From: MA-ANB-1 sp965216445
GTDB taxonomy: Bacteria; Actinomycetota; Acidimicrobiia; Spongiisociales; ZC4RG35
Assembly: GCA_965216445.1 (NCBI GenBank)
Contig: OZ244166.1
Location: 248,001-312,000 of the forward strand
DNA length: 64,000 bases
Direction of reading: 5' to 3'
This document shows, one piece after another, positions 1 through 7,710 of this stretch; within the stretch, counting starts at the first letter, position 1, and each line of letters begins with the position of its first letter. A program made the position numbers and the translations under genes. The notes beneath the pieces were generated by a model. The model had not been told where the DNA came from and did no database searches. It saw nothing but the letters and a program-made list of their open reading frames with translations.

Positions 1-217
1 TGCCCATCTCCGTGACCTCCGCTGGAGGTGGTTCTTCGCTACCGCTATTTGCGGTGGTCTCAGGGGCTTCGCCTGCAGTGGTGGTCGTTGTGTCTGCGAC
101 CCCACCGTCGTCGCCTCCCGACGCCGCTGTGGTGTCCGAACCCTCGTCGCCGCCACACGCCGCTATCACCAGTGCCAGGACGGCCAGAAAGACCAAATAC
201 GAACGCCGAATCTGCAT
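1..217 (-). CDS. Lipoprotein N-terminus, probable ABC solute-binding protein (partial)
   Basis: The reverse strand opens with ATG at 217 and stays open to the left edge, so only about 72 codons are visible. The start is supported by an AGAGGAG ribosome binding site just upstream. The product begins with two arginines and a hydrophobic segment ending LALVIAAC, a good lipobox with Cys21, followed by GGDEGSD and a long Thr/Glu/Pro-rich linker. This layout is typical of actinobacterial extracellular solute-binding lipoproteins. The LALVIAACGG stretch also occurs in the substrate-binding protein at 54533-56275, so the two may be paralogues. The binding domain itself lies outside the window, so the substrate class is inferred. 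Confidence 0.75.
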   Translation of the reverse strand, partial: MQIRRSYLVFLAVLALVIAACGGDEGSDTTAASGGDDGGVADTTTTTAGEAPETTANSGSEEPPPAEVTEMG

Positions 218-424
218 AGCTCCTCTTCCCTTCGTGTTTCCCGGAGTTCAACTTACCCATCGAGCGCCGAATCATGTCGTGATTTGTGGTGACGTTTTGA
301 AGATCGAGGTGCCGGAGGAACCTCTGCGAAGTTTCCCCCAGTTAGGGCTTGGCCGGAGGGCCAAACCGACGGGGAGGGTGGTAGGTGAGCCCGTTTTCCA
401 GCTCTTGGTGATGAGTCTCAGTCC
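218..424. other. Intergenic stretch upstream of the left-edge lipoprotein
   Basis: No convincing gene is seen here. The stretch should hold the promoter of the leftward lipoprotein. From about 378 it contains a GGGAGGGTGGTAGGTGAGCCCG segment (positions 375-396) that recurs at about 13557-13578 at the edge of another palindrome array, so array-derived sequence starts here. Confidence 0.5.
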
Positions 425-850
425 CTCCTACCTCCCCTGGTGGAGCTTCAGTGGGTGGGCACCTCCCACCCTCGACCGCCGCCTGCGGCGGCGCCCACTC
501 CCTCCGCAAGCGGAGGGAGAGCTTCTCAGTCGAACCCGCCGCGCGGGTCGGAGGGCGCAGCCCTCGCTAGCAACCCTAAGGGTGGGAACGCTTGGCGTTC
601 CTTAGGAGTTTGGCTTCGCCAACCTCCACTCGTTGGCAACGCTTAGCTCTCTCCCTCCAAAGGCGGAGCCGCATGGAGGGAGTACCCCGAGCGCAAGCGA
701 GGGGGGAGGGTGGGTTGAGACTCTCAGGTGGAGCTTCAGTGGGTGGGCACCTTCCACCCTCGACCGCCGCCTGCGGCGGCGCCCACTCCCTCCGCAGGCG
801 GAGGGAGAGATCAGGGAGGACAGGCGCAAGCGGAGAGAGAGACTCTGAGT
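425..850. repeat. Palindrome mosaic array A
   Basis: This stretch is a chain of short perfect palindromes shared with arrays at 13053-13575, 22255-23199 and 56334-56945. One module (about 439-522 and again 730-812) contains CGCCGCC-TGC-GGCGGCG followed by CTCCCTCCGC-aa-GCGGAGGGAG. The second module (about 570-714) contains a CCTAAGG palindrome, an AACGC/GCGTT hairpin, GGC-TTC-GCC, and a CTCCCTCC...GGAGGGAG pair. All six frames are open for long stretches because of the repetitive GC-rich sequence, but the predicted peptides are low-complexity Arg/Pro/Ser/Gly, so I do not call genes here. Confidence 0.85.
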
Positions 851-877
851 TTGATTGATCGATGTGACTAGTGCGCC

Positions 878-950
878 GGTGGTTATCGGGGTTGGCCCCT
901 TGTACCGCAGCCCCTCCCTGCGAACCTGAGTCGGTAGGGGCAAACCAACA
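878..950 (+). promoter_or_regulatory. Candidate structured leader RNA
   Basis: The sequence can fold as a small three-way junction. TGGTT (880-884) pairs with AACCA (943-947). A GGGG-TTGG-CCCC hairpin lies at 888-899. A 6-bp stem pairs GCCCCT (910-915) with AGGGGC (936-941). It sits 17 bases upstream of the ATG at 967. It does not carry the conserved SRP RNA core or any riboswitch motif I recognise, so it may be only chance pairing. Confidence 0.25.
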
Positions 951-966
951 TCAATGGGCAGGAGTG

Positions 967-1290
967 ATGGGACGAAGATTTCCCAAGTTAAAGGCGTGTC
1001 AGCACGCCACCACGGTCACGGTGACGACAGGTGGGCTGGAACGAGGCATTTGCGAGGACTGCGGCCATGTCGCTGTCCGGTATGAGTCAATGATTTCCGG
1101 GCAACCCCGAAGAGAGAATTTCGCTCGACCCTCAGAGACCAGTCTGCTCTCAGATCTCGGAGAGATTGCCGTCCAACCACCCGGCCGTCATGCGGCGCCG
1201 ATCGATATCGTCGACCTATCCGACCAGGAGCCCGAAGAACGGATAGTGCGTTCGAAGCGAACGGATAGCTGGCCCTTTCGGAGTGAGTGA
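967..1290 (+). CDS. Small zinc-ribbon-like protein
   Basis: The 107-residue product starts at ATG 967, preceded by an AGGAG site five bases away. An upstream in-frame start at 871 would cross the structured leader and is less likely. Near the N-terminus there is CQH and about 20 residues later CEDCGH, giving a Cys/His pattern that could bind one zinc. The rest is polar and probably disordered, with an acidic stretch followed by a basic tail. No enzyme motif is visible. It stands alone between array A and the convergent squalene-cyclase-like gene. Family membership is not recognised; a nucleic-acid or protein-binding role is only a guess from the ribbon. Confidence 0.55.
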   Translation: MGRRFPKLKACQHATTVTVTTGGLERGICEDCGHVAVRYESMISGQPRRENFARPSETSLLSDLGEIAVQPPGRHAAPIDIVDLSDQEPEERIVRSKRTDSWPFRSE

Positions 1291-1317
1291 ACGACGCTCG
1301 ACACTTCAGCGTTACCG

Positions 1318-2253
1318 CTAAGCCTTAGCCCAATTCAGGACACGCATGGCACGGAGGGTGTTCCACCGGCTCGGATCACCTTCGGTGGGTCCCATTCGAA
1401 GGTGAGTCGGACCCTGATGACGGTTCTCCACGGGCCATCGACCCGATTTGTCACGCTTGCTCTCGAGAAGCTCGACAGCCTCGGCGCATCGATCGTCAAG
1501 AGCCGACCCGGTGGATCTGAAGTAGTCCAGCGCACGCAGAACGTCGTAGTACCAGTAGTAAGGGAAGGAGAACATCGTAAACCGGGGGTCGATTATCTCT
1601 CCGCTGCGTTTCGTCCGTAGTAGTCCTCTCTCCAGCAGGTACTCCTCGCCCGTTTGGCGGACGCTCGCCACCTCCGAGTTGCCGCCGTTTGCCTGCTCCC
1701 ACGCAAGGAGACCCTCCAGAGCGCAGATGGTGCTGTGGAACGAGGAGACTTCGGCGCCGTACTCCGACCAGCAATTCCATCCGCCATCGTCGAGACGGTC
1801 GTCGAGCAGCCGTTCCACAATGCGGTCGGAAGGTTCGCCAAAGTAGGCACCGATGCTCAGCGCGATCCCGTTGATGCACTCCTCGGTTTCACCATCGAAA
1901 TACGGTGCTTCGTTGACATCCCACTTGACGTTGTCACGGACCAGCGAAATCGTGTGGTGGACTCCCTCGTCTGACGGGTCTGGGCCAAGCAATTGGAGAA
2001 GTTGGAGCGAATAGTGAGTCGCCGTCCAAGCATCGAAGAATGGCTTCGAGTTGTCGACCCAACCCGGCCGGTACGTACCGCCATCCCAATGTCCATCCGG
2101 CTCCTGTAACCCCAGGAGCTCAGCGCCCCAACCCTCGGCAACAACACGGGCACGTTCGGCTTCGACTTCTGTTTCGTCTGCATTGGCCAAGTCCCGCAAA
2201 ACCTGCCAGCGGAGCGCAGGGTCGGAGTCAAGCAGCCAGTCGAGAACGTCCAT
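1318..2253 (-). CDS. Prenyltransferase/squalene-cyclase-like repeat protein
   Basis: The 311-residue soluble protein has alpha/alpha-barrel-type repeats as in the squalene cyclase and prenyltransferase beta-subunit superfamily. Repeated G-x-W motifs are visible (DGHWDGG near residue 57, DGGWNC near 156, SGRWPV near 275). There is no DxDD protonation motif, so it is probably not a true terpene cyclase. A paralogue with the same opening (LL-x2-DPA-x-RWQ) and the same WGA-x-LL and GGWNC elements lies at 32867-33799. The stop codon is TAG at 1318-1320. No signal peptide or membrane segment is seen. The biochemical role is unknown. Confidence 0.75.
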   Translation of the reverse strand: MDVLDWLLDSDPALRWQVLRDLANADETEVEAERARVVAEGWGAELLGLQEPDGHWDGGTYRPGWVDNSKPFFDAWTATHYSLQLLQLLGPDPSDEGVHHTISLVRDNVKWDVNEAPYFDGETEECINGIALSIGAYFGEPSDRIVERLLDDRLDDGGWNCWSEYGAEVSSFHSTICALEGLLAWEQANGGNSEVASVRQTGEEYLLERGLLRTKRSGEIIDPRFTMFSFPYYWYYDVLRALDYFRSTGSALDDRCAEAVELLESKRDKSGRWPVENRHQGPTHLRMGPTEGDPSRWNTLRAMRVLNWAKA

Positions 2254-2286
2254 TTGCGGTCTGGTTCGCCGCGCCCGGCGAAGGAC

Positions 2287-2673
2287 TCAGGTGTATCGAG
2301 CCATCCGACCGTCGTCGGGGAGGAGAGCACCGATTATCCAACCGGTGATCGATACCACGATCGACGCCCAGAAAGTCGACCAGAAGAAGGCGTCTGAGGT
2401 CAGCCCCAGATCCAGGACATCGGGCCCCGAGATCCAAACTGCGAGCTGGAGTATGAGTGCGTTGACGATGATCAGAAACAAGCCCAGGGTCACCAGAATG
2501 AAGGGGAGACTGAAGAACTTGAGTATCGGTTTCACGAATGCGTTGGCGAGACCAACGATCGCAGCCGCGATGAGGAACTGCCACCAGGCTCCGTCGAATT
2601 CGAACCCGTTTACGAGCCAGACGGCAACCCAAACCGATGCCGCCGTGCCGAGGAAACTAATCAAGAAAGGCAT
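2287..2673 (-). CDS. Phage-holin-family (YvlD-like) membrane protein
   Basis: From the ATG at 2673 the product is 128 residues with four hydrophobic segments and short polar loops. The pattern AIVGLANAFVKPILK followed by LPFILVTLGLF is characteristic of the PF04020 family (YvlD/phage holin 4-like), small bacterial membrane proteins of unsettled role. A longer frame extends upstream to 2796, but its first 41 residues are polar and lack family similarity. The gene precedes the squalene-cyclase-like gene on the same strand, about 33 bases upstream, so the two may be co-transcribed. Not a phage gene by context. Confidence 0.75.
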   Translation of the reverse strand: MPFLISFLGTAASVWVAVWLVNGFEFDGAWWQFLIAAAIVGLANAFVKPILKFFSLPFILVTLGLFLIIVNALILQLAVWISGPDVLDLGLTSDAFFWSTFWASIVVSITGWIIGALLPDDGRMARYT

Positions 2674-2798
2674 GATGGGTAAGACTCTATCGAATAGAAG
2701 CGCGAGTCTCCCGGCACGGACCAGGTTTTTCGATTGGCTCGCCGAGGCTCCCCGTTGGATATTGTGGAACGGGCTTGAGATAAGAGGAGGAACCACTT

Positions 2799-3209
2799 AT
2801 GGCCACGGCTGAGGAATCCGGATCTGACCTCCAGGAAATCGACGAGCTGATCGCAAGCACCCCCGGTTGGAAAGGGCGCAAGCTCGCCGAGGTGCGAAAG
2901 CTGATCAATGAGGCTTGTCCCAACGTCGTCGAAGAGATCAAATGGAGGAAACCCTCGAACTCAATGCGTGGGGTGCCCACGTGGTCGCATTTCGGGCTCA
3001 TATGCACCGGCGAAACCTACAAGAAGGTCGTGAAGCTGACCTTCGCCCATGGTGCATCCCTCCCCGACCCCGATGGTCTATTCAACTCCAGCCTCGCTGG
3101 CAAAGTCCGTCGGGCGATTGACATCAGCGAAGGCGACGAGTTGGATCCGGAAGCCTTCAAGGGGCTAATCAGGGCCGCAGCGGATCGAAACGAGATGGCG
3201 AACGACTAG
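2799..3209 (+). CDS. DUF1801 domain protein
   Basis: The 136-residue cytoplasmic protein begins at ATG 2799 after a strong GAGGAGG site. It shows the DUF1801 layout: an N-terminal helix, the VRKLINEACPNVVEEIKW helix near residues 32-49, then KWRKPSN followed by a beta strand and a KVVKLTF strand near 77-83. Members of this family (YdhG-like) are small, widespread and mostly uncharacterised, sometimes implicated in iron handling or stress. It is followed by a GNAT gene after 37 bases, which appears to have its own promoter. Confidence 0.75.
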   Translation: MATAEESGSDLQEIDELIASTPGWKGRKLAEVRKLINEACPNVVEEIKWRKPSNSMRGVPTWSHFGLICTGETYKKVVKLTFAHGASLPDPDGLFNSSLAGKVRRAIDISEGDELDPEAFKGLIRAAADRNEMAND

Positions 3210-3234
3210 CGGAACCTGGCACCACGATGATTGC

Positions 3235-3249
3235 CATAATCGGAGCGTG
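3235..3249 (+). promoter_or_regulatory. Leaderless -10 element before the GNAT gene
   Basis: CATAAT at 3235-3240 is followed by six bases and the GTG start at 3247. No Shine-Dalgarno sequence is present. This spacing matches a leaderless transcript beginning at or next to the start codon. Confidence 0.5.
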
Positions 3250-3816
3250 AGGCTCGATTACCCCGACCCCGAACTCAGCAACAACCGGGTCCGACTCCGG
3301 AAATGGTCGATGGATGACCTGTCTTGTATCAAAGCGGCGTCAGAAGAGGGGGTGATCCCCAAGGGGACTACCGTCCCATCGAACTACTCCGATGAGGAAG
3401 GACGTGCGTTCGTCGAACGGCAGTGGTCACGACAGACGTCAGGGCGAGGCCTTTCGCTAGCGGTTGCCGACGCAGGATCTGACGAGGCTGTGGGTTTGGT
3501 CTTCCTCGGTCTTGGGCCCGCCGTCGGACATTGCGAGCTGGGCTATTGGCTGATCCCTGACGCTCGTGGTCGGGGTCTCGGATCGGCTGCGGTACGGCTC
3601 GTCAGCCGCTGGTTGCTGACCCAGACAGACGTCTACCGGCTGTATGCCCATGTCGACCCGGTGAATCAGCCGTCACTGGCGCTACTCGACAGGTGCGGTT
3701 TCCAGAGAGAAGGTTTGCTTCGCTCCCACCTGAAATTTGGCGACCACACCAGCGACGCGGTCCTTTTGTCGCTACTCCGCTCCGATGTGCTCCACAACGG
3801 CTCAGCATCACGATGA
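3247..3816 (+). CDS. GNAT acetyltransferase, RimJ/RimL-like
   Basis: The 189-residue protein has the RimJ/RimL fold order. An N-terminal strand V-R-L-R-K-W is followed by a central GLVFLGL strand and a CELGYWL strand. The acetyl-CoA loop D-A-R-G-R-G-L-G-S (about residues 100-108) comes next, then N-Q-P-S-L-x-L-L-D-R-C-G-F and G-L-L-R-S near the C-terminus. It is expected to acetylate an amino group using acetyl-CoA; the acceptor (ribosomal protein, aminoglycoside or small metabolite) cannot be read from sequence. Its TGA overlaps the ATG of the next gene in an ATGA pair, so the two are translationally coupled. The start is GTG with a leaderless-type promoter. Confidence 0.8.
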   Translation: MRLDYPDPELSNNRVRLRKWSMDDLSCIKAASEEGVIPKGTTVPSNYSDEEGRAFVERQWSRQTSGRGLSLAVADAGSDEAVGLVFLGLGPAVGHCELGYWLIPDARGRGLGSAAVRLVSRWLLTQTDVYRLYAHVDPVNQPSLALLDRCGFQREGLLRSHLKFGDHTSDAVLLSLLRSDVLHNGSASR

Positions 3817-4877
3817 GGTGGCTCGAGAATCGTCGCCGTGATCCGCACTTTCGCACCGATTCCGTAGCCGACGAAGTCAACCTGTTTCATCAGGGACTCG
3901 CAGGATACGAACCGACTCCTCTGACCGAGCTCCCGGGAATCGCGGCTGCTCTCAATGTCGGCGCGGTCTTCGCCAAGGAGGAATCCGATCGGCTCGGCTT
4001 GCCCGCCTTCAAGGCCCTTGGGGCGTCCTGGGCCATCCATCAGGCTCTGCAGCATCATGAACCCACCGGGCATGCTGTCACGTTCGTCACCGCATCCGAT
4101 GGCAACCACGGACGTGCGGTGGCCCACTTTGCATCTCTCCTGGGACATCGGGCCCAAGTCTTTCTCCCCAAGGCGGTTACCCAGGATGCTGTCGCTGCAA
4201 TTCGGGGCGAGGGAGCTGAAGTGAGCATCGTCGACGGCTCATATGACGATGCAGTGGCAGAAGCGCGTCGACTGACCGAGGTCGAAGGCGTGCTCATTCA
4301 GGACACAGCCTGGGAGGGATACGTAGAGGTTCCCGGATGGATCGTCGCGGGCTACTCAACACTGTTCGCCGAAGTCGACAACCAGCTCGCAGATTTGGGT
4401 GTCGGCGGTCCCGACCTGGTCACCGTTCCCACCGGCGTGGGTTCCCTGCTCCAGGCTGCGCTGGTTCATTACCGCCGCGAGTCGGCTCCCACCGACACCG
4501 TTGTGGTTTCGGTTGAGCCCGTCGACGCGGCCTGTGTGTTCGCCAGTGTGGAAGCCGGCCGTAGAACCAAAGTTGCCACAGGCCATACGGTGATGGCCGG
4601 GCTGAACTGTGGGACCCTCTCGACACTGGCGTGGCCGTACATCGAATCGGGTCTCGATGGCTGCGTCACCGTGACCGACTCAGAAGCCAGAACGGCGGCC
4701 ACAGACCTGGCCGCCCTGGACGTCGATGCTGGGCCTTGCGGTGCTGCATCCCTCGCCGCAATCAGGGTGTTGCAGAACGCTTTGCCCGGCTCGCCTGGTG
4801 GTTTCGGTCTCAATCCTGACTCCACCGTCGTGCTTCTCGTCACGGAAGGTGTCGCTGCGAACCCATGGATCGGTTGA
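3813..4877 (+). CDS. PLP-dependent ammonia-lyase, diaminopropionate ammonia-lyase-like
   Basis: The 354-residue fold-type II PLP enzyme resembles diaminopropionate ammonia-lyase and serine/threonine deaminases. The Schiff-base lysine is Lys67 in P-A-F-K-A-L-G-A. The substrate-binding loop S-D-G-N-H-G-R lies near residue 95, and a phosphate-binding G-V-G-S-L-L lies near 210. It would eliminate ammonia from an amino acid to give a keto acid. The start is ATG 3813, inside the end of the GNAT gene; the longer upstream frame is that gene read in another frame. The coupling to a GNAT suggests an amino-acid or amine detoxification unit, which is inference. Confidence 0.8.
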   Translation: MRWLENRRRDPHFRTDSVADEVNLFHQGLAGYEPTPLTELPGIAAALNVGAVFAKEESDRLGLPAFKALGASWAIHQALQHHEPTGHAVTFVTASDGNHGRAVAHFASLLGHRAQVFLPKAVTQDAVAAIRGEGAEVSIVDGSYDDAVAEARRLTEVEGVLIQDTAWEGYVEVPGWIVAGYSTLFAEVDNQLADLGVGGPDLVTVPTGVGSLLQAALVHYRRESAPTDTVVVSVEPVDAACVFASVEAGRRTKVATGHTVMAGLNCGTLSTLAWPYIESGLDGCVTVTDSEARTAATDLAALDVDAGPCGAASLAAIRVLQNALPGSPGGFGLNPDSTVVLLVTEGVAANPWIG

Positions 4878-4895
4878 CCCGGGATCGTTCCAACC

Positions 4896-4942
4896 TTCTG
4901 TGAAGGTTTTGCACCCCACAAGGGGATCAGATCTTCACAGAA
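4896..4942. terminator. Two-tier hairpin, bidirectional terminator
   Basis: A perfect 10-bp inverted repeat, TTCTGTGAAG at 4896-4905 and CTTCACAGAA at 4933-4942, encloses a second small hairpin, CCCC-acaa-GGGG. It lies between the convergent ammonia-lyase and M20 genes, so a bidirectional terminator is the simplest reading. Confidence 0.65.
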
Positions 4943-4982
4943 TGGTTTGGGATGCCCCATGCGTCGGCACGGGGATACGGGC

Positions 4983-6155
4983 CTAAACGACTTCTCGTGC
5001 CTCCAGACAAAAGGCGGCAACGACCCTCGCTGCCACCGCGAGGTCATCGATCATGATGTGTTCATCGCGAGCATGCATCTCGGTGGGCCGTCCCGGCCCA
5101 TAGGTGACGGCTTCGATTCCGTGACCGTTGATCAAATGTCTGACGTCGCTGGAGTATGGTGTGCCAAAGATCAGAGCGTCCGCGCCCTGTGAGCCAAGAG
5201 CTCTTTCCATCGTTGCGACAGCTGTGGAGTCGGATGGGATCTCGGCAGCCTGGTATATCCCCTCCTCTTCGGCAACGGAGACCTCGATGGCAGCCTCGGG
5301 CACCTCTCTCGATAACGCCGTTCGCATAGTGGTGAGAACATCTTCGACCGACTCCCCTGGGATCATGCGGCGGTCGACGAGAACCTCACACGACCCGGGA
5401 ACCATGCTCGGGATAACACCGGCATGGACAACGGTTGGCGTCCACCGCGGTCTGCCAAGGAGAGGATGCGCCGCTGCATCGTCGTCGTCCAGCTGTTTGA
5501 TAGCGGTCAAGACTGCAGGAAGGATTGCAAGAGGATTGGTGGTCAGCTCTGGTCGGGATGCGTGACCAGCCCTTCCGGGAATTGTCAGCCTCATCGTGAA
5601 CATGCCTCGCTGGGCGATCCCCAAGTGAAGGTCAGTGGGCTCGAGTACGGCTCCGACGGGGGCGATGAACCCGGCGGCCAGGAGGTCTTCAGTTCCAGGC
5701 TCACCTCGCTCCTCGCCCATGGCGAAGTGGAGAACCAACCCATCAGCAGCACCCTGGGCCGACAACCACTGGGCCACAGCCACCTGAATAGCAAGGCCCC
5801 CTTTCATGTCACAGGCTCCCCGGCCGTGGACGGCGCCTCCTTCGATCACACCCGCAAACGGATCGAAACGCCACTGCGATGCATCGTCGACGGGGACTGT
5901 GTCGAGGTGACCGTTGAGGAGCACTCGCGGCTCGCCTTTCATTCTCGCTCCAAGGCTGGGACGGGTCTCCGTGCCGACAATGGTCGTAGCGAATCCCGCG
6001 TCCTGGAGCTCGGCCGCGATCACCCCGGCGAGATCGCTCTCGGGGTGTTCACCGTTGACCGAGGGAATCGAGACAAATCTCGAAGTCAGTTCGGCGAGCC
6101 GATCAAGACTCAGCTCGGGTGCGGGGACAATCGCCTTCTTGAAGGAGGGGTTCAT
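4983..6155 (-). CDS. M20 family metallohydrolase (ArgE/DapE/ACY1-like)
   Basis: From the ATG at 6155, preceded by AGGA six bases upstream, the product has 390 residues. It carries the M20 signatures: G-H-L-D-T-V-P near residue 80 (metal His and Asp), G-R-G-A-C-D-M-K-G-G near 113 (bridging Asp), M-G-E-E-R-G-E near 150 (catalytic base and metal Glu), then the dimerisation domain and a C-terminal metal His region. These enzymes hydrolyse N-acyl amino acids or small peptides using two zinc or cobalt ions. The closest types are acetylornithine deacetylase and succinyl-diaminopimelate desuccinylase, but the substrate cannot be fixed. It is divergent from the LLM oxidoreductase. Confidence 0.85.
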   Translation of the reverse strand: MNPSFKKAIVPAPELSLDRLAELTSRFVSIPSVNGEHPESDLAGVIAAELQDAGFATTIVGTETRPSLGARMKGEPRVLLNGHLDTVPVDDASQWRFDPFAGVIEGGAVHGRGACDMKGGLAIQVAVAQWLSAQGAADGLVLHFAMGEERGEPGTEDLLAAGFIAPVGAVLEPTDLHLGIAQRGMFTMRLTIPGRAGHASRPELTTNPLAILPAVLTAIKQLDDDDAAAHPLLGRPRWTPTVVHAGVIPSMVPGSCEVLVDRRMIPGESVEDVLTTMRTALSREVPEAAIEVSVAEEEGIYQAAEIPSDSTAVATMERALGSQGADALIFGTPYSSDVRHLINGHGIEAVTYGPGRPTEMHARDEHIMIDDLAVAARVVAAFCLEAREVV

Positions 6156-6260
6156 CAGTCCTGGACCATAAACGCGCTTGGCCCAGAGCGGTTTGGGTTG
6201 CCGATGCATTGGTTCGGAGATGCAGATAGGTTGTTCTCACGAAGCAACCGAGGGAGAGAA

Positions 6261-7178
6261 ATGTCATCGCTGGGATTGGGGCTGGTCTTGCCAACATTCG
6301 AGGAGCCGCCGGCAAGGGTCGCACCACGTTGGAATGAGATTCGTTCTGCTGCGCTCCAGGCCGAGGGTGCCGGTTTCGATACGGTCTGGGTTCCTGATGA
6401 ACTGCTCTACATCGTGGACGAATGGGGCGGAGCCCATGGCTTCTGGGAGGTCGTTGCAGTTTGCGGTGCGATCGCGGAAGCGACGAACACGGTTGACGTC
6501 GGCACGTGGGTTCTGTCAGCGCTACATCGCAAACCCGGATTGACCGCAAAGGTGGCCGAGACCCTCGACGAGATCAGTGGCGGGCGATTCGTCTTCGGCT
6601 ACGGCGCGGGACATTCCGGCCGGCAGGGCAAGGCATTCGGCTTTCCCGAGGACAAGGTGGTTGGTCGTTACGAAGAGTCCCTGGAAATCGTGTTGCCACT
6701 ACTCCGCGGCGATCAGCCAGTCGACTACCAGGGCCAATATCACAGTGCTGAAGCCTTGGAGCATCGTCCCAAAGGACCCCGCCCTGGCGAAATCCCTTTG
6801 ATGCTGGCCGGGCATGGCCCCAGGAACATCGCACTGGCGGTGAAGTACGGCGACATCTGGAGTGCCTTCGCTACTACGGACTCCCATGCTTCGGCATTCA
6901 AAGAGATGGTCGAGCTTGTGGATCGGTCCTGCGAAGAAGCCGGGCGCGACCCAAAGTCCTTGGGCCGGTCGGTTGGTGTTTGGGTTGAGCCAGGGGAAGC
7001 CTCCATTGCAGAAGAAGTGGGACTTGGTGTTCCGCTGTCGGGCAGTGTCGATGAGATCGCTGAAGCGGTGTTGGATTTCGCTGATATCGGAGTCACTCGA
7101 GTCGAACTCAACATGATCCCGACCTCACCAGGGGCAATCGATATTGCTTGCTCGGTCCGCGCGGCAATCGGGGCCTGA
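6261..7178 (+). CDS. LLM class F420-dependent oxidoreductase
   Basis: The 305-residue product starts at ATG 6261 after GGGAG. It shows the luciferase-like TIM-barrel pattern: an N-terminal LGLVLPTFEEPP strand and loop, D-T-V-W-V-P-D-E near residue 40, the T-L-D-E-I-S-G-G-R-F-V-F-G-Y-G-A-G motif near 100-116, and P-L-M-L-A-G-H-G near 175. Enzymes of this class in actinobacteria use reduced F420 or FMN to reduce or oxygenate small organics. An open frame continues far upstream to 5424, but that part is the antisense of the M20 gene and is not coding. The substrate is unknown. Confidence 0.85.
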   Translation: MSSLGLGLVLPTFEEPPARVAPRWNEIRSAALQAEGAGFDTVWVPDELLYIVDEWGGAHGFWEVVAVCGAIAEATNTVDVGTWVLSALHRKPGLTAKVAETLDEISGGRFVFGYGAGHSGRQGKAFGFPEDKVVGRYEESLEIVLPLLRGDQPVDYQGQYHSAEALEHRPKGPRPGEIPLMLAGHGPRNIALAVKYGDIWSAFATTDSHASAFKEMVELVDRSCEEAGRDPKSLGRSVGVWVEPGEASIAEEVGLGVPLSGSVDEIAEAVLDFADIGVTRVELNMIPTSPGAIDIACSVRAAIGA

Positions 7179-7274
7179 GTTTGCGGGCACAAGTCAGGGG
7201 TTAGGCGGTCCGAGTCCTCTCACAGCAGGTGTGACTGGATCGGTAGTGTTCATTTCTGCAATGAGGCTGGTTTA

Positions 7275-7679
7275 GTGCCGAGAAAGACTGTGCTCCAAAT
7301 GTGGGCCGAAGCGAACGAGAAGATCGAGGTCCTGACCCCGACCGATCTCTACGACGAGCTCGGCAGTGCCAACAAAGTTCTACTCCTCGACGTCCGGTTG
7401 CCGGTTGAGATAGAGCGTAGGGGAGCCATCGCCGGGTCAACCCCGGTACCGCGCCAGGTCGTCGAGTGGTGGGCCGACCCCGAGAGCCCATACTTCAGGC
7501 AGGAGGGTGAGTTTGGCGAATTCGATCGGCGCATCGTGACCGTCTGCGACGGGGGCGGAAACGGCGCTTTCACCGCCGTGACGCTCCAGGAACTCGGCTA
7601 CACCAACGTGGCAAGCCTTGAAGGCGGCTTTTTCGGCTGGGTGGCAGCAGGGCTCCCCATCATCGAGTCGCCCGGATAG
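7275..7679 (+). CDS. Rhodanese-like domain protein
   Basis: The 134-residue single-domain protein starts at GTG 7275. It contains the rhodanese pattern: L-L-L-D-V-R near residue 37, a central helix, then I-V-T-V-C-D-G-G-G-N-G-A with the presumed active-site Cys near residue 90, and L-E-G-G-F-F-G-W-V-A-A-G-L-P at the end. The active loop lacks the usual Arg and Ser/Thr, so the sulfur acceptor may differ from thiosulfate or cyanide chemistry. It would be a cytoplasmic persulfide carrier. No clear ribosome binding site is present. It is convergent with the DUF885 gene. Confidence 0.8.
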   Translation: MPRKTVLQMWAEANEKIEVLTPTDLYDELGSANKVLLLDVRLPVEIERRGAIAGSTPVPRQVVEWWADPESPYFRQEGEFGEFDRRIVTVCDGGGNGAFTAVTLQELGYTNVASLEGGFFGWVAAGLPIIESPG

Positions 7680-7710
7680 TCCAGGCCGGGTCACTTGAAG
7701 TCGGTGCTTC

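Noticed and set aside
12..605. 197-codon forward open frame at the left edge
   Set aside because: It is antisense to the lipoprotein with a clear lipobox and then crosses array A; the translation is low-complexity Ser/Pro/Arg.
878..950. SRP (4.5S) RNA
   Set aside because: It has a GCGAACC string but lacks the conserved GGTCAGG and GGAAGGAAGCAG core.
2287..2796. Phage origin of the holin-family gene
   Set aside because: PF04020 proteins are common chromosomal membrane proteins and no other phage gene is near.
5424..6260. N-terminal extension of the LLM oxidoreductase frame
   Set aside because: It is the antisense of the M20 gene; the family start and ribosome binding site are at 6261.
7220..7250. 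CRP-type site near the rhodanese gene
   Set aside because: The TCACA-gcagg-TGTGA palindrome is in reversed half-site order with a 5-base spacer, not the TGTGA-N6-TCACA consensus.
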